The translations under genes and the position numbers were made by a program. A DNA stretch of 64,000 nucleotides, from contig NJPS01000074.1 of NCBI GenBank assembly GCA_002946415.1, positions 620,001-684,000 on the forward strand, written 5' to 3'. Numbering within the stretch: the stretch's first letter is position 1; every line of letters begins with the position of its first letter. Positions 47,089-56,375 of the stretch are shown piece after piece. This DNA comes from Rutstroemia sp. NJR-2017a BVV2 (lineage: Eukaryota > Ascomycota > Leotiomycetes > Helotiales > Rutstroemiaceae). A model generated the notes under the pieces. It had not been told where the DNA came from. It searched no databases and worked only from the letters and a program-made list of their open reading frames with translations.

Positions 47089-48354
47089 ATGCGTTACTCT
47101 ATCGTCTTCGCAGCCGGCCTGGCTTCTATTGTCGCCGCTGCTCCAGCTGCTCTCCAGGGCCTCGACTTTGCCTCCATCGATGCCGTCCCTCTCCCAACTG
47201 TGACAGGGCCCCCAGCTACAGCAACATCTGATTCCGTCACGATTGACCCGACCTCTGTCTCCTCATCTGGAGCTGCTGCAGCTACTGGCGAAGCATCAGC
47301 CGCCGCAACGACTTCCCTTCCTGCGAAGAACAAACGTGATGCTCTTCCACATTGGGTCCCCTGCACTACTGATGAGTGCGCGGCTACAAAGCCAGTCTGG
47401 GACAATGGTTGGGGCTATGGCTATGGCGGCTCTTCAACCAAGACTACCCACCACTTATCCAAGGAGACTCACTACTCATCCAAGGCTAATGCCTCATCTA
47501 CCGTGGCACCACCAGCAACAACCCCATATGTTAGCAAGCCATGCGCTACTCAACCTGATGGACACGGACCAAAAGTTCAACCAGACACCCCTGAAGCTTT
47601 CGAAAACTACGAGGAATTCAAAAAGGAAGCCTTGAACGCCGTCACCCCACTCGGCTACGCCAACACCTTCAAGAACCTCAACGCCTCCGTCTCCGGCGTC
47701 ACCTACCTCGGACTCACCACCTACACCAGCTACGACGTCGGCAAATGTGGCGCCCAATGCGACAGCACCAAGCTCTGCACCGGCTTCAACATCTACGTTG
47801 AGCGCGACCCGTCCGTCAACCCCTCCTCCAATTGCAGCAACCCCGCCTCCATCACCAACTACAAATGCACCCTCTGGGGCTCCTCCGTCGAGCAAAGCAT
47901 GGCCACCAACTACGGGCAATACCGCGACACTTTCCACGTCGTGATCGCCGGCTCCAACGGGTACAGCAAGCCCGCCGCACCCCCCGTCTGCCACGGCTGG
48001 ACACCTCCCCAAAAATGCGGCGACGGCAAGAAAGCGCACCACCACCCGCAAAGCAGCATCGGCGAGCACTTTTTCCCGGGGCCCTTCAACCCCGATTACT
48101 GCTCTGCGTTTGCGGCGGAGCAGAACAAGAAGAATCACGATAAGATCAGCAGCTGGGTGCCCACGCTCATAAATAGTATTAATCCGTTCAAGTGCACCTT
48201 CTTCAATGCGTATATGCTGAAGAAGAGCGGGCAGCCGATGGGTACTTATTGCTCGCTTTTCACGCAGCATTATCCGGGCTCGGCGGCGACGTATACGCCC
48301 GAGAAGAAGGAGTGGGATATTGAGAGCTCGTGGACTTATGAGTTGGAGTTGTAG
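47089..48354 (+). CDS. Secreted protein with fungal PAN/apple-like cysteine domain and Kex2-like site
   Basis: Single exon, 421 residues. Signal peptide about 1-18 (FAAGLASIVAAA). An Ala/Ser/Thr-rich propeptide ends at Lys82-Arg83 (KNKRDAL), a likely Kex2 cleavage site. A Gly/Tyr then Ser/Thr/His-rich linker runs to about 150. The core has regularly placed cysteines: CGAQCDSTKLCTGFNIYVERDP, SNCSNP, YKCTLWG, then VVIAGSNGY. This pattern occurs in many ascomycete extracellular proteins. The C-terminal part (HHHPQSS, NPDYCSAFA, FKCTFFNAY, GTYCSLF) adds more cysteines. Likely cell-wall or extracellular; function unknown. Codons are strongly C-ending in the middle and turn G-ending towards the stop. 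Confidence 0.85.
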   Translation: MRYSIVFAAGLASIVAAAPAALQGLDFASIDAVPLPTVTGPPATATSDSVTIDPTSVSSSGAAAATGEASAAATTSLPAKNKRDALPHWVPCTTDECAATKPVWDNGWGYGYGGSSTKTTHHLSKETHYSSKANASSTVAPPATTPYVSKPCATQPDGHGPKVQPDTPEAFENYEEFKKEALNAVTPLGYANTFKNLNASVSGVTYLGLTTYTSYDVGKCGAQCDSTKLCTGFNIYVERDPSVNPSSNCSNPASITNYKCTLWGSSVEQSMATNYGQYRDTFHVVIAGSNGYSKPAAPPVCHGWTPPQKCGDGKKAHHHPQSSIGEHFFPGPFNPDYCSAFAAEQNKKNHDKISSWVPTLINSINPFKCTFFNAYMLKKSGQPMGTYCSLFTQHYPGSAATYTPEKKEWDIESSWTYELEL

Positions 48355-49228
48355 GTGGAGGGGGAAATTACACTTTTAAGATAGAGATTTGGATTCTTTA
48401 ATATATTTGGGGGTGAGATGAGATAGATAATGTGGTAGATAGTGGTTAGGGAATGGAATCCTAAGAAAAGTGAATTTAATAGGTGGTTAGAGCAATAATA
48501 TTAAATGGCTCTTTAATACTTTCTTGCGATTGATATTGCTCCTGGTGAATACTGACTGTTTTAAAATTTATCAATAACACCAGCTGTCAGCCGCAACTAA
48601 GCTATAGTAGATCTCCTCTGCACATTCCCTTCAGAGCGACGCAATCCCAATACGACATTTTCTCCTGCTTGACTCCGAGCCCCGATCAGAGACAGAGAGC
48701 TCTTATATCGTCTTTTTTTTCGTGCAATACCTACCTACGTCCACTTACATCTATATCCATCCATTTTCATTTTCCCTACTTTTGTAAGATCACTTACTCC
48801 TCCGCCATCACATCACCATCACTTCACCTCATACCACAATTTACACACGCAACAATGCTCATATATCTAAAATCCAATTCGTAGCCCTCCCTCCCTCACC
48901 ACCACCTCTTTTCTTTTCTTTTCCTTCTCCCCCACTGAACATCTCACCGGAAAAGAAATCGATATCAATCACATGATATCCGATCCTCCTCCCTGCCCCT
49001 AGAAGCTATAAAAAGAACTTTCTATTTTTTTTGTTGCATCTCTGATCTTCGCGGACTTTGTCATATTGACTGATGTCATTTTGTTGGGGGCTGGAAATAT
49101 ATGTGATATGTGATATGTGATACATGTGATATGTACGTATGTATGTGGGGGGCAGAGGAGAAGGAGAAGAAGAAGAAGGAGAAGAAGCTCCGTGGAGGGG
49201 GAGGGAGGAACGATTATCCGGTTGTGGT

Positions 49229-49263
49229 GGGGGTTCGGGGGGGAGGGGAGGGGAGGGTTTGGG
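49229..49263 (+). other. G-quadruplex-type motif
   Basis: At least six runs of three or more G separated by one to three bases (GGGG-TTC-GGGGGGG-A-GGGG-A-GGGG-A-GGG-TTT-GGG). Sequence pattern only; folding not shown. Confidence 0.6.
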
Positions 49264-49444
49264 TGGTTTTTCTTATGGAGGGGAGATGTTACATACAGTA
49301 ACGGAGATGTATTTCTCTGAATTCTCTATTACTCCTGAATCCTGTGGGGAAGAGAACCTTTTGGATTGGTCGGTCGGATCTTGAAAAGTTTCTCTTGATT
49401 TTTTGGTCATGTGAATAGGTTGGGAGTTTTTTGGTGTAAAGGTT

Positions 49445-49528
49445 TTGGTGTCAAGTTGTTGGTGTCAAGTTGTTGGTGTCAAGTTGTTGGTGTCAAGTTG
49501 TTGGTGTCAAGTTGTTGGTGTCAAGTTG
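49445..49528. repeat. 14-bp minisatellite, six perfect copies
   Basis: The unit TTGGTGTCAAGTTG is repeated six times with no mismatch, then a seventh partial copy (TTGGTGTAAG) follows. Perfect identity suggests recent expansion. A one-base-changed start (GGTGTAAAGG) precedes it. Confidence 0.95.
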
Positions 49529-49844
49529 TTGGTGTAAGGTGTTTTGGTGGTAGGGAATCGACTGACCAACTAACCGACTGACTAACTGAGTAATGAGATG
49601 CATATATTGTGCAGTGTCGGAACAGTTTGAAGAGTGAGTTGTTTGGTTTGGCATGACTCGGAATTTGGTTGTTTGCTGTTTGCGAACTTACCAACTGCTT
49701 AGAAGAAGTCAATGCAATGTAATGTACTTTCATATTCTGTTCTTGTTCATTCATGATTATTCAGTTCTTCGCTACCGACGATAGGGTTTACTGGGAATTA
49801 AGCATAGAAGATGTTTGGTACCGAGGCGGTGCCGGGGCGGTCTC

Positions 49845-49890
49845 GGAGGGGAGGGGAGGGGAGGAGAGGAGAGGAGAGGGGAAGGAAGAG
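49845..49890 (+). repeat. Homopurine tract with GGGGA/GGAGA repeats
   Basis: 46 bases of only A and G, beginning with repeated GGGGA and passing into GGAGA units. Prone to slippage and to triplex or quadruplex structure. Confidence 0.7.
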
Positions 49891-50966
49891 TACAGACTCT
49901 GGAGTCTGCAGCCGGATTCCGAGGGTACGCTCGATAGGTTCGGTCAGCAAATCATGAATAAACAAGAAGAGAGAGAGACCCATCAAAGCCTCTTCCTACT
50001 GACCCGATTGCCGTCCGTCCTCCTTCCAACCCAAAATTTCAGTACAAAAAGGACCGAGTCTCCAGTTTTAAGGGACAGTAAGGATTGTCTAGAAGCATTG
50101 ACGCGCAATAAATGACCCTTCACGGAAGACTACAAGCTCTTAGATGCACCAATTGCGACCATTTGATTGGACCTGGCCCTTTAGACGTTGGGAGAGCGGA
50201 GATGGAAATCTGTGATTGACCGTCTAACTCAATCTGATGCGGGTATGACATGAGCATTGCAGTTTGCAAGAACTTCTTCCTATCTGGGCGAGAATAAGTA
50301 GCCTTAGGTGAGAAGTTTGTCGTTTGTGGTTTGTGTGTGAAAAGGGAAAAGGGAAAATACGGCTTCTTCACCACCCATCCAAACCCAATCGACTCATCCG
50401 CGAGAGAATCTCTTCTCCAAGAACACACACATCCGAAGTATACAACACGATACGTCTAGAAGATCGGTATCCCTTCTTGAGATATCTGAAACACATTTCA
50501 TCATATTACATCACATTCCCTTGGGACGACTGCAATTGGGAAGGGGAAATTCTCAATGTCCATTTACCTTAAACTTACTTTGTCCATTTCATCCATTCAC
50601 AAGCCATCACCCACGCTCCGGCCAACCTTTTCTTTTTCTCACCACCGCTGACTGGCCTGACTGGTCCTCCCACTCACCACCCACCACTCAAAAACCACCC
50701 TCCACCACCACCCTCCTCCCACCACTCACCAGCCCTTCCACTCGAGCCCTACCGATCGGATTACCAGAACCTTACTGTACCGTCTGTACCGTCTGTACCT
50801 TATCCATATCCGAATCCTCAGGGCCAGACAACCACAGAGCGTCCGAGAGCGTCTCTCTCTCCCCCTTCCAGCCCTCGCCAACCCTCGCCAACATACCCCC
50901 TCCCCTTCTATCCTTCGCCCAACCCTTCCATTCTTTCCCGCAGATCCTTTACACATTCATACCACC

Positions 50967-52814
50967 ATGGATGAAGCAAGCAAATTGGTCTTAGAGCTCC
51001 AGCGGAAGCTTACCGAACTGGATCATAAAGTCGCTTTGTATCGAAAGGACATGAATGACGAATTTACCAAATACGAAGAAGATTTATTGAGAAACGTGCC
51101 CAGAGATATCTCCCACCAAGTATCTACAATTATCGCCGGCTCTTTAAATTCATACAAGGCTCTGTATCCCGACGCGTCTAACTTTGACTCATGCGCGGCA
51201 AGCAACAATCAGACTACCGTCACAAGCTCAAGCCCAGGCGCAGGCTCAGGCCCAGACACACGTACAATTCCACATGCCAACGGAATACCCAAACCTATGG
51301 CGGAGTCACAAATAGGAGGCAGTACCTCGGCCATCGCACTACCTTTTCACAAGAGAGACGAAGATATGGAGCGTCCGAGAAGTCCACATGAACGGGAGAA
51401 GGAGTTTACTGGCGTCTTTACCCCAAGTTATCTACCGCTCCTAGATTCGAGTAGTCGTTACGATCGCCAGCCTGCCACCATGGACTCGGAGGATAAACCA
51501 AAGGACAAACAATTGGACGCATTACAGGTCGATGCCAGTACGGATACGAGATCGTTGGCAGCCTCGCCGGATTTACGAAAACCCCCGGCGCCCTTACGAA
51601 AGAATACAGATGAGATATCAATTGCGTCAGATGTTAGCAGTGATGGGCCGGTTCGTCGAAGCGCTCTGCGGAGAAGTTCGAGTTATAATAAAGGATCAAG
51701 TCCGCGGAGAGTTCGCTTTGATGTCGAGGGACAAGAAGTTCTGCCTACTGTCTCACCACAAGACACAACCCTGGACTCCAGTATCCCACTTTCTGCTTTT
51801 GGCGATGACTCAGATGATGAAGCAGGCGCCGAACAGGTTGAAGACATTGATGCGCCGCTACCACCGAAACGGATATCTTCCTCTCAAGCCTTGCGAGCTT
51901 TATCGCGCGGTCCTTTCGAAGAGGATGGAGTACAGTGGACAACCGTATCTGCACCGCCGGATGGATCAGCCTCAGTTGATACCAGTAAAAACGGCACTTT
52001 CACGAAAGATGATGATGTAGAAATTACTCCTATAACTACTCATTCTCAAGAAGAGAATGTACGACCAATTCCCATACCCGCGAAAACCTCTGAAGCCGAC
52101 CTTTCTCCCCACATACAACACGTAGAGGCTCCTACAAAAGACGAGGCTGATATCGACGTTCTATCTGAAGACGATATGTTAGACATGCCTCCTCTGCGAC
52201 CAGTACGAAGTCAAACCCAAAACCCACCATCCGCAAGCATCTTATCCCCTATACGAACCGAGCACGACGAATTTACATCATCTCCTCATATCATGAGAAC
52301 ACCCAGCAAACCACTAACCTTAGAACCTTTGGAACCGCAAGAAGCATATGAGAAGTTAACATTCAACGAAGAAGACGACCACGATGACCTCTTCCACTTC
52401 GACGAAACCCTCGACCGCGGCAGTCCCCCCGAAGATCAAGACCAAGACGACTCCGACACCGAAGAAGCCTCCTCTCCGGGTCTCTCAGACGACACCAAAC
52501 TCAACCTCGCCCGGTCCCCGCCCCGTCCCGTGGTCGCCACGCCCGCGAAAGGCATCGTCGGCTCGTATAAAGGGCGTCCCTTCGGTATGCCGGTGGTGAG
52601 CGACGAGGTGCATGCTAGGGCGGCGTCGCTGGGGAATATGAACTCGTTTGTGGGAAGTGTCAATGGGAGGAGTGGGTTGGATGAGAGTGATGTGCTGAGT
52701 TTTAGGGCGAGTGGGGGGGTGGGCAGTTTTTCAGGGACCCCGAGGAGTATGAGTGAGAGGTTGATGATGGAGGATTTGTTGGAGGGGGAGGAGGGCGGGG
52801 GGAGGGGAAGTTAG
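50967..52814 (+). CDS. Uncharacterised disordered protein with N-terminal coiled coil and RVRF motif
   Basis: Single exon, 615 residues. Residues 1-65 form a likely coiled coil (MDEASKLVLELQRKLTELDHK...). The rest is Ser/Pro/Asp/Glu-rich and probably disordered. A short basic block at 229-260 (RRSALRRSSSYNKGSSPRRV, then RFDVEGQEVLP) holds RVRF at 248-251, which fits the RVxF docking motif for PP1 phosphatase; the Ser-rich basic flank could be a phospho-switch. Several SP/TP sites and acidic clusters (DDSDDEAGAEQ, EEDDHDDLFHFDE) follow. The C-terminus has PAKGIVGSYKGRPFGMPVVS and ends in an acidic/Gly tail. I know no named family; similar proteins seem present in other filamentous ascomycetes. 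Start chosen at the ATG heading the coiled coil. Confidence 0.8.
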   Translation: MDEASKLVLELQRKLTELDHKVALYRKDMNDEFTKYEEDLLRNVPRDISHQVSTIIAGSLNSYKALYPDASNFDSCAASNNQTTVTSSSPGAGSGPDTRTIPHANGIPKPMAESQIGGSTSAIALPFHKRDEDMERPRSPHEREKEFTGVFTPSYLPLLDSSSRYDRQPATMDSEDKPKDKQLDALQVDASTDTRSLAASPDLRKPPAPLRKNTDEISIASDVSSDGPVRRSALRRSSSYNKGSSPRRVRFDVEGQEVLPTVSPQDTTLDSSIPLSAFGDDSDDEAGAEQVEDIDAPLPPKRISSSQALRALSRGPFEEDGVQWTTVSAPPDGSASVDTSKNGTFTKDDDVEITPITTHSQEENVRPIPIPAKTSEADLSPHIQHVEAPTKDEADIDVLSEDDMLDMPPLRPVRSQTQNPPSASILSPIRTEHDEFTSSPHIMRTPSKPLTLEPLEPQEAYEKLTFNEEDDHDDLFHFDETLDRGSPPEDQDQDDSDTEEASSPGLSDDTKLNLARSPPRPVVATPAKGIVGSYKGRPFGMPVVSDEVHARAASLGNMNSFVGSVNGRSGLDESDVLSFRASGGVGSFSGTPRSMSERLMMEDLLEGEEGGGRGS

Positions 52815-53114
52815 GGGGGATGAGGGGGGATGAGAAGAGAGGAGGGCGTGATGAGAGCGGGGAGTTAACGGAAGGGGTTGTTGTATTAGGGATTGTGGTA
52901 GTGCGGCTAGGTATAGGGATAGAGAGAGCTGCCCTATGATGGAATATTACAATAATAAAAAAGATGAGAAGAGAGATGAGGTTTGAATGTCTTGTGGACG
53001 TTTGCTATTTACTGTGCTGCGTGCATGTATGTATGTATATATGTATAGGGTGAAGTGCTGGTAGTGGGGGGTATTGTTCATCCATTGCGTTGCATTTCGA
53101 ATTTTTGTCTGTGA

Positions 53115-53157
53115 GGGATGGATTGATGGATGAATGGATTGATGGATGGATGGATTA
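53115..53157. repeat. GGAT/GAAT tetranucleotide microsatellite
   Basis: Interrupted GGAT, TGAT and GAAT units over about 43 bp. Simple-sequence repeat in the 3' flank of the disordered-protein gene. Confidence 0.8.
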
Positions 53158-53559
53158 GTTACTGCATAAATGAATGGATGAATGTATGCATGGATGGATG
53201 AGATCTGTATGAATCTATATTTTAGATTGTATTCTGTATTGTATTGTATTCTGATATGTGGTTTAAGTTGTGTATCCTGTATCATTGCATTAGTTTTGGC
53301 GTTGGTGTTGGGAAAGATGGTATAGGGTGGATAGGTTAGGATAGGATGGGATGGGGATGGGATGGGTATTTGGGGAGGGATAGGAGGCAGGGGTGGGATA
53401 GGTATTTTAGAGTATGGAGATTTAAAATCAATGGCAAATAGCGGTATCAATATTAAAACTCATATATTAATGTTTGGATAACTTGTAGGGCAGGGGGGTG
53501 CGGATGTGGGTGTAGGGAAAGAGGGATAGGGAGAGGAGAGGTGTGGGGAGGAAAGGGGT

Positions 53560-53621
53560 AAAGGGAGAGGGGAGGGGAGGGGGAGGGAGAGGGAAGAAAA
53601 GAGGAGAAGGGAGAGGGGAGA
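53560..53621 (+). repeat. 62-base uninterrupted homopurine tract
   Basis: Only A and G for 62 bases, including GGGGAGGGGAGGGGGAGGG, which also fits a quadruplex pattern. The flanks to about 53520 and 53640 are nearly pure purine too. Confidence 0.8.
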
Positions 53622-53800
53622 CGGGTAGAGTGGAGTGATATCTTTAATGTTTTGCTTGGTTGGGTTTCATATCTTGATATTGAGTTATAGTATAGATGGA
53701 GTTTGATCTATGTTGGTTTGGGGTTGGGTAGAGATGGGAAGAATAGTGAGAGGAAAGCAGAGGATATTTGCTTATAGCTGGCTGATAGTTTTCTTTTCTA

Positions 53801-53831
53801 TTCCTTCCTTCCTTCTTTCTTTCTTTCTTTT
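53801..53831. repeat. CCTT/CTTT pyrimidine microsatellite
   Basis: TTCC units pass into TTTC units over 31 bp; simple-sequence repeat. Confidence 0.8.
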
Positions 53832-54900
53832 CAAGGAGTAAGGCGGGAAGGGAGGGATGGATGGAAAGAAGGGGGTAGGGAGGAGCGGAGGGGAGAGGGA
53901 GAGGGAGGGTGATATGGTGAGGATGGTGAGGATGGAAATGGCTTGGCTTGGAGTGGAGTAAAGGAGGGGATATAGAGGGGTCGGAGTCGGATTATACTAG
54001 AGGGGTATGCTGAGAGGAGTGGGATGTCATGTCTGAATAACTACTCGTATCACTACTTAAAAAGCCGGGGTTTATTTTTATATACCTCAGACAGAAGGGC
54101 GGGCAGAGATCGAAACACCGGCAGCAATCGAGCGGAACTTAATCGGAATTCACTCGCAAATATCTCGATGCCAATCCTAATGGTGTGGAGTACATACATA
54201 CGATACGGCTTGTAGTCGGGAAGTATAATACGCTCCCCTTGTAAAAAGCTTGTTGGGCGGGTCTGGCCGCACCTTGTATGAACGTTCTTTGGAGTATATA
54301 GCAACTGCAAGAAGAAGTTGATGGGAAGTGGTGGTGCTTTGTGAGGAGTCGTTTTGATGGATTGGGGGTGGAGGTGGTATGGTATTGAGAGTGTTGAGGT
54401 CTTTGCTATGGTGTGGGATGTTGAGGTTGAGGTTGTTGGTGTTTATTCCGTGCCGAAGAACGTTTGTCCTTGGGGGAGGGGTAGTTGGAGCCTGGATGTA
54501 ACGATGATGTCGCGTGGTGTGGATGTTGCGAAGTACGGCCGGTAGAAGGGAAAGTGGGCTGGGATGTTGGTGGGGGGTTTGCGGTGTGTTTTTAGGTTTG
54601 TGCGGGATGGTGTGTGTGGTATGGTTGCAGTGTGTAGTATGGTTGTAGTGTGATGTATTTATAGTATGGTATAGGTGAAAGAGGCGGGAAGGGTTTATAT
54701 ATGAGGGGAGGAATGAGGGGGAGGGCTGAGAGGGGTAGGGAACGAACGGGTAGGGGACAGCTCGCTTGGGTGAATGCTATAAGGGAAGGTAAAGCAAGAT
54801 CAGGTAGGCAGGTCATTTTGATGTAGATATCAGTGGACGCTGTGTAACTGGGAATCGTACGACATCTGCGGCCGCGCGTTATACATGGCACATTAAGATA

Positions 54901-55030
54901 TTGATGAAGGTTAAGACTCGGGATGATGAATTCTTGGTCGGTAGCTTGTTTGCTGACTTATACTTGACATATGAGGAAGGTTAAGGCTCGGGACGACGAA
55001 TGCTTAACCGGTAGCTTTTTCGCTAACACA
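54901..55030. repeat. Imperfect tandem duplication, 70-bp period
   Basis: 54903-54960 aligns with 54973-55030 at about 77 percent identity without gaps (shared GAAGGTTAAG, CTCGGGA, CGGTAGCTT). Nine differences are transitions and about four are transversions by hand count. Old duplication in noncoding DNA; transition excess is compatible with RIP or ordinary drift. Confidence 0.75.
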
Positions 55031-56159
55031 TACTATACTGACTGGAGATTTCATAGAAGTGATATCATATGCAGATAGATAGATGTATGACCTTCCTGTG
55101 TATCGTTTTGCGCGCGGTGATACCCACTCGAGTTGTAGGCTGCCTGTAGCTAGCAGGGAGGGAGGCAAAAGACAGAATGGTGGATGGAGAGATAGGAAGT
55201 AGATACAGAGTGTAACTTGGGAGGAGGATGGAAGGTCGGACAGGAAGATCGAAAAATATTGTTGCTGGCCGACGATGTTCGAGACAGTTGGTAGATCTGC
55301 ATAATATGCAACGTTGGTCTGCTGAGGCCCTGGGGTCGATAGATCTACAGACGGGTATCTAAATTTCCGAGTCTGCGTTGAGTTCTCATGAAGTGTGAGT
55401 GTACCTGTTATCGGATGACGGAGAGGAGACATCCGTTTATTTTGTAGCTGTCTATAACATCTTTATGCATTTTATGCAACAGTTATCCAATCTGCAAGCC
55501 AAGTCTCGGTTCCATCATATTATTTTCCTAAAACATGCATAAACTGCATGCTGTTACTGTAACTCCGTTTCTCGGTACTCGACGACAGTAAGGTTAGTGG
55601 CCCCATTCGTATTTCTGAGCCAATCATTGGCGCTCTTATTCGTTTTCGTATATGTGTACTCGTATCTACTATCTAATGCCACACCAGCTGGACCCTTTTT
55701 TCTGCCATGTACAACGATGCACCGCGCAAGTAAGGGTCGGATGGAGAACCTTCCGTTGGAAATATGTCGGCATGAGACGAGCAGACGACTGTGATTGGAA
55801 GAGAGGAATTGGGATATGCGCGGCAGGGAATGTTGATCGCCATTGGGGTTATAAGTGAGAGACAGAAAGACAGGGAGAGGATTCGGGCTGCTTTCACTTT
55901 CCTAGGTTTTTTTGCTGTGTTATACGTACATAACGCTGACAGAACTTACAACTCGGTCTAAGCAAAGCCAACGGACGCACAAGAATGGATCTTGTACGTA
56001 CCATACAGGCAGGGCAAAAGGAGTGCACGGCAAAAGGAGTGCATGGGCGAGATTGACGTCTCGGTTGGATATTTTGTGATATGTGATAGGATAGGATAAA
56101 CGGCAGCAGTAATAGGTGGGCAGGCCAACCTGGGGTAAAATAGGAGACTCTATGATCGG

Positions 56160-56168
56160 TATATATAG
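56160..56168 (+). promoter_or_regulatory. Possible TATA element of the second P450 gene
   Basis: TATATATAG about 210 bp upstream of the ATG at 56376, followed by a T-rich leader. Position allows a 5' leader of about 180 nt. Confidence 0.35.
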
Positions 56169-56375
56169 AGAGCTGTGTTTCCTACTTTCGCATCCTTTTC
56201 TCTTGTATTTTGCGCTTTACTTAGTTGGTACTATTTTGGGGTTGTGTTTGTCTTGGATGCGGTTTGTCTAACATTTGGTCGCTGACCCAATTGTTATTTG
56301 ATTCTGCAAGTACTTAAAGCCATACTACGACCCTCCCTCAGTAGGGGTTGCGGCTCTCCTCCATCATTTCATACA

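Larger units (their letters stand above)
48355..50966. other. 2.6 kb spacer with purine tracts, G-rich motif and tandem repeat
   Basis: No gene supported. It includes a CT-rich promoter-like stretch at 48660-48960 with a 9-codon ORF at 48854 (MLIYLKSNS), homopurine runs at 49153-49186 and 49845-49890, a G-quadruplex motif at 49229-49263, the 14-bp repeat array at 49445-49528, and a pyrimidine-rich leader from 50580 with CTGTACCGT x3 near 50773-50799. Part may be a long 5' leader of the downstream gene. Confidence 0.5.
52815..56375. other. 3.5 kb gene-poor, purine-rich spacer
   Basis: No accepted gene. The plus strand is strongly G+A-rich from 52815 to about 54000. Contents: GGAT-type microsatellite at 53115-53157, 62-base homopurine run at 53560-53621, CTTT/CCTT tract at 53801-53831, an imperfect 70-bp duplication at 54901-55030, and a TATATATA element at 56160-56168 before the second P450. 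Confidence 0.5.

Noticed and set aside
47494..48270. 258-codon open frame on the minus strand
   Set aside because: It is the antisense of the secreted-protein gene and stays open only because that gene is rich in C-ending codons; no signal peptide or domain.
52947..53450. 167-codon minus-strand frame rich in Ile, Pro, His
   Set aside because: Translation of GGAT microsatellite and purine-rich sequence; compositional artefact.
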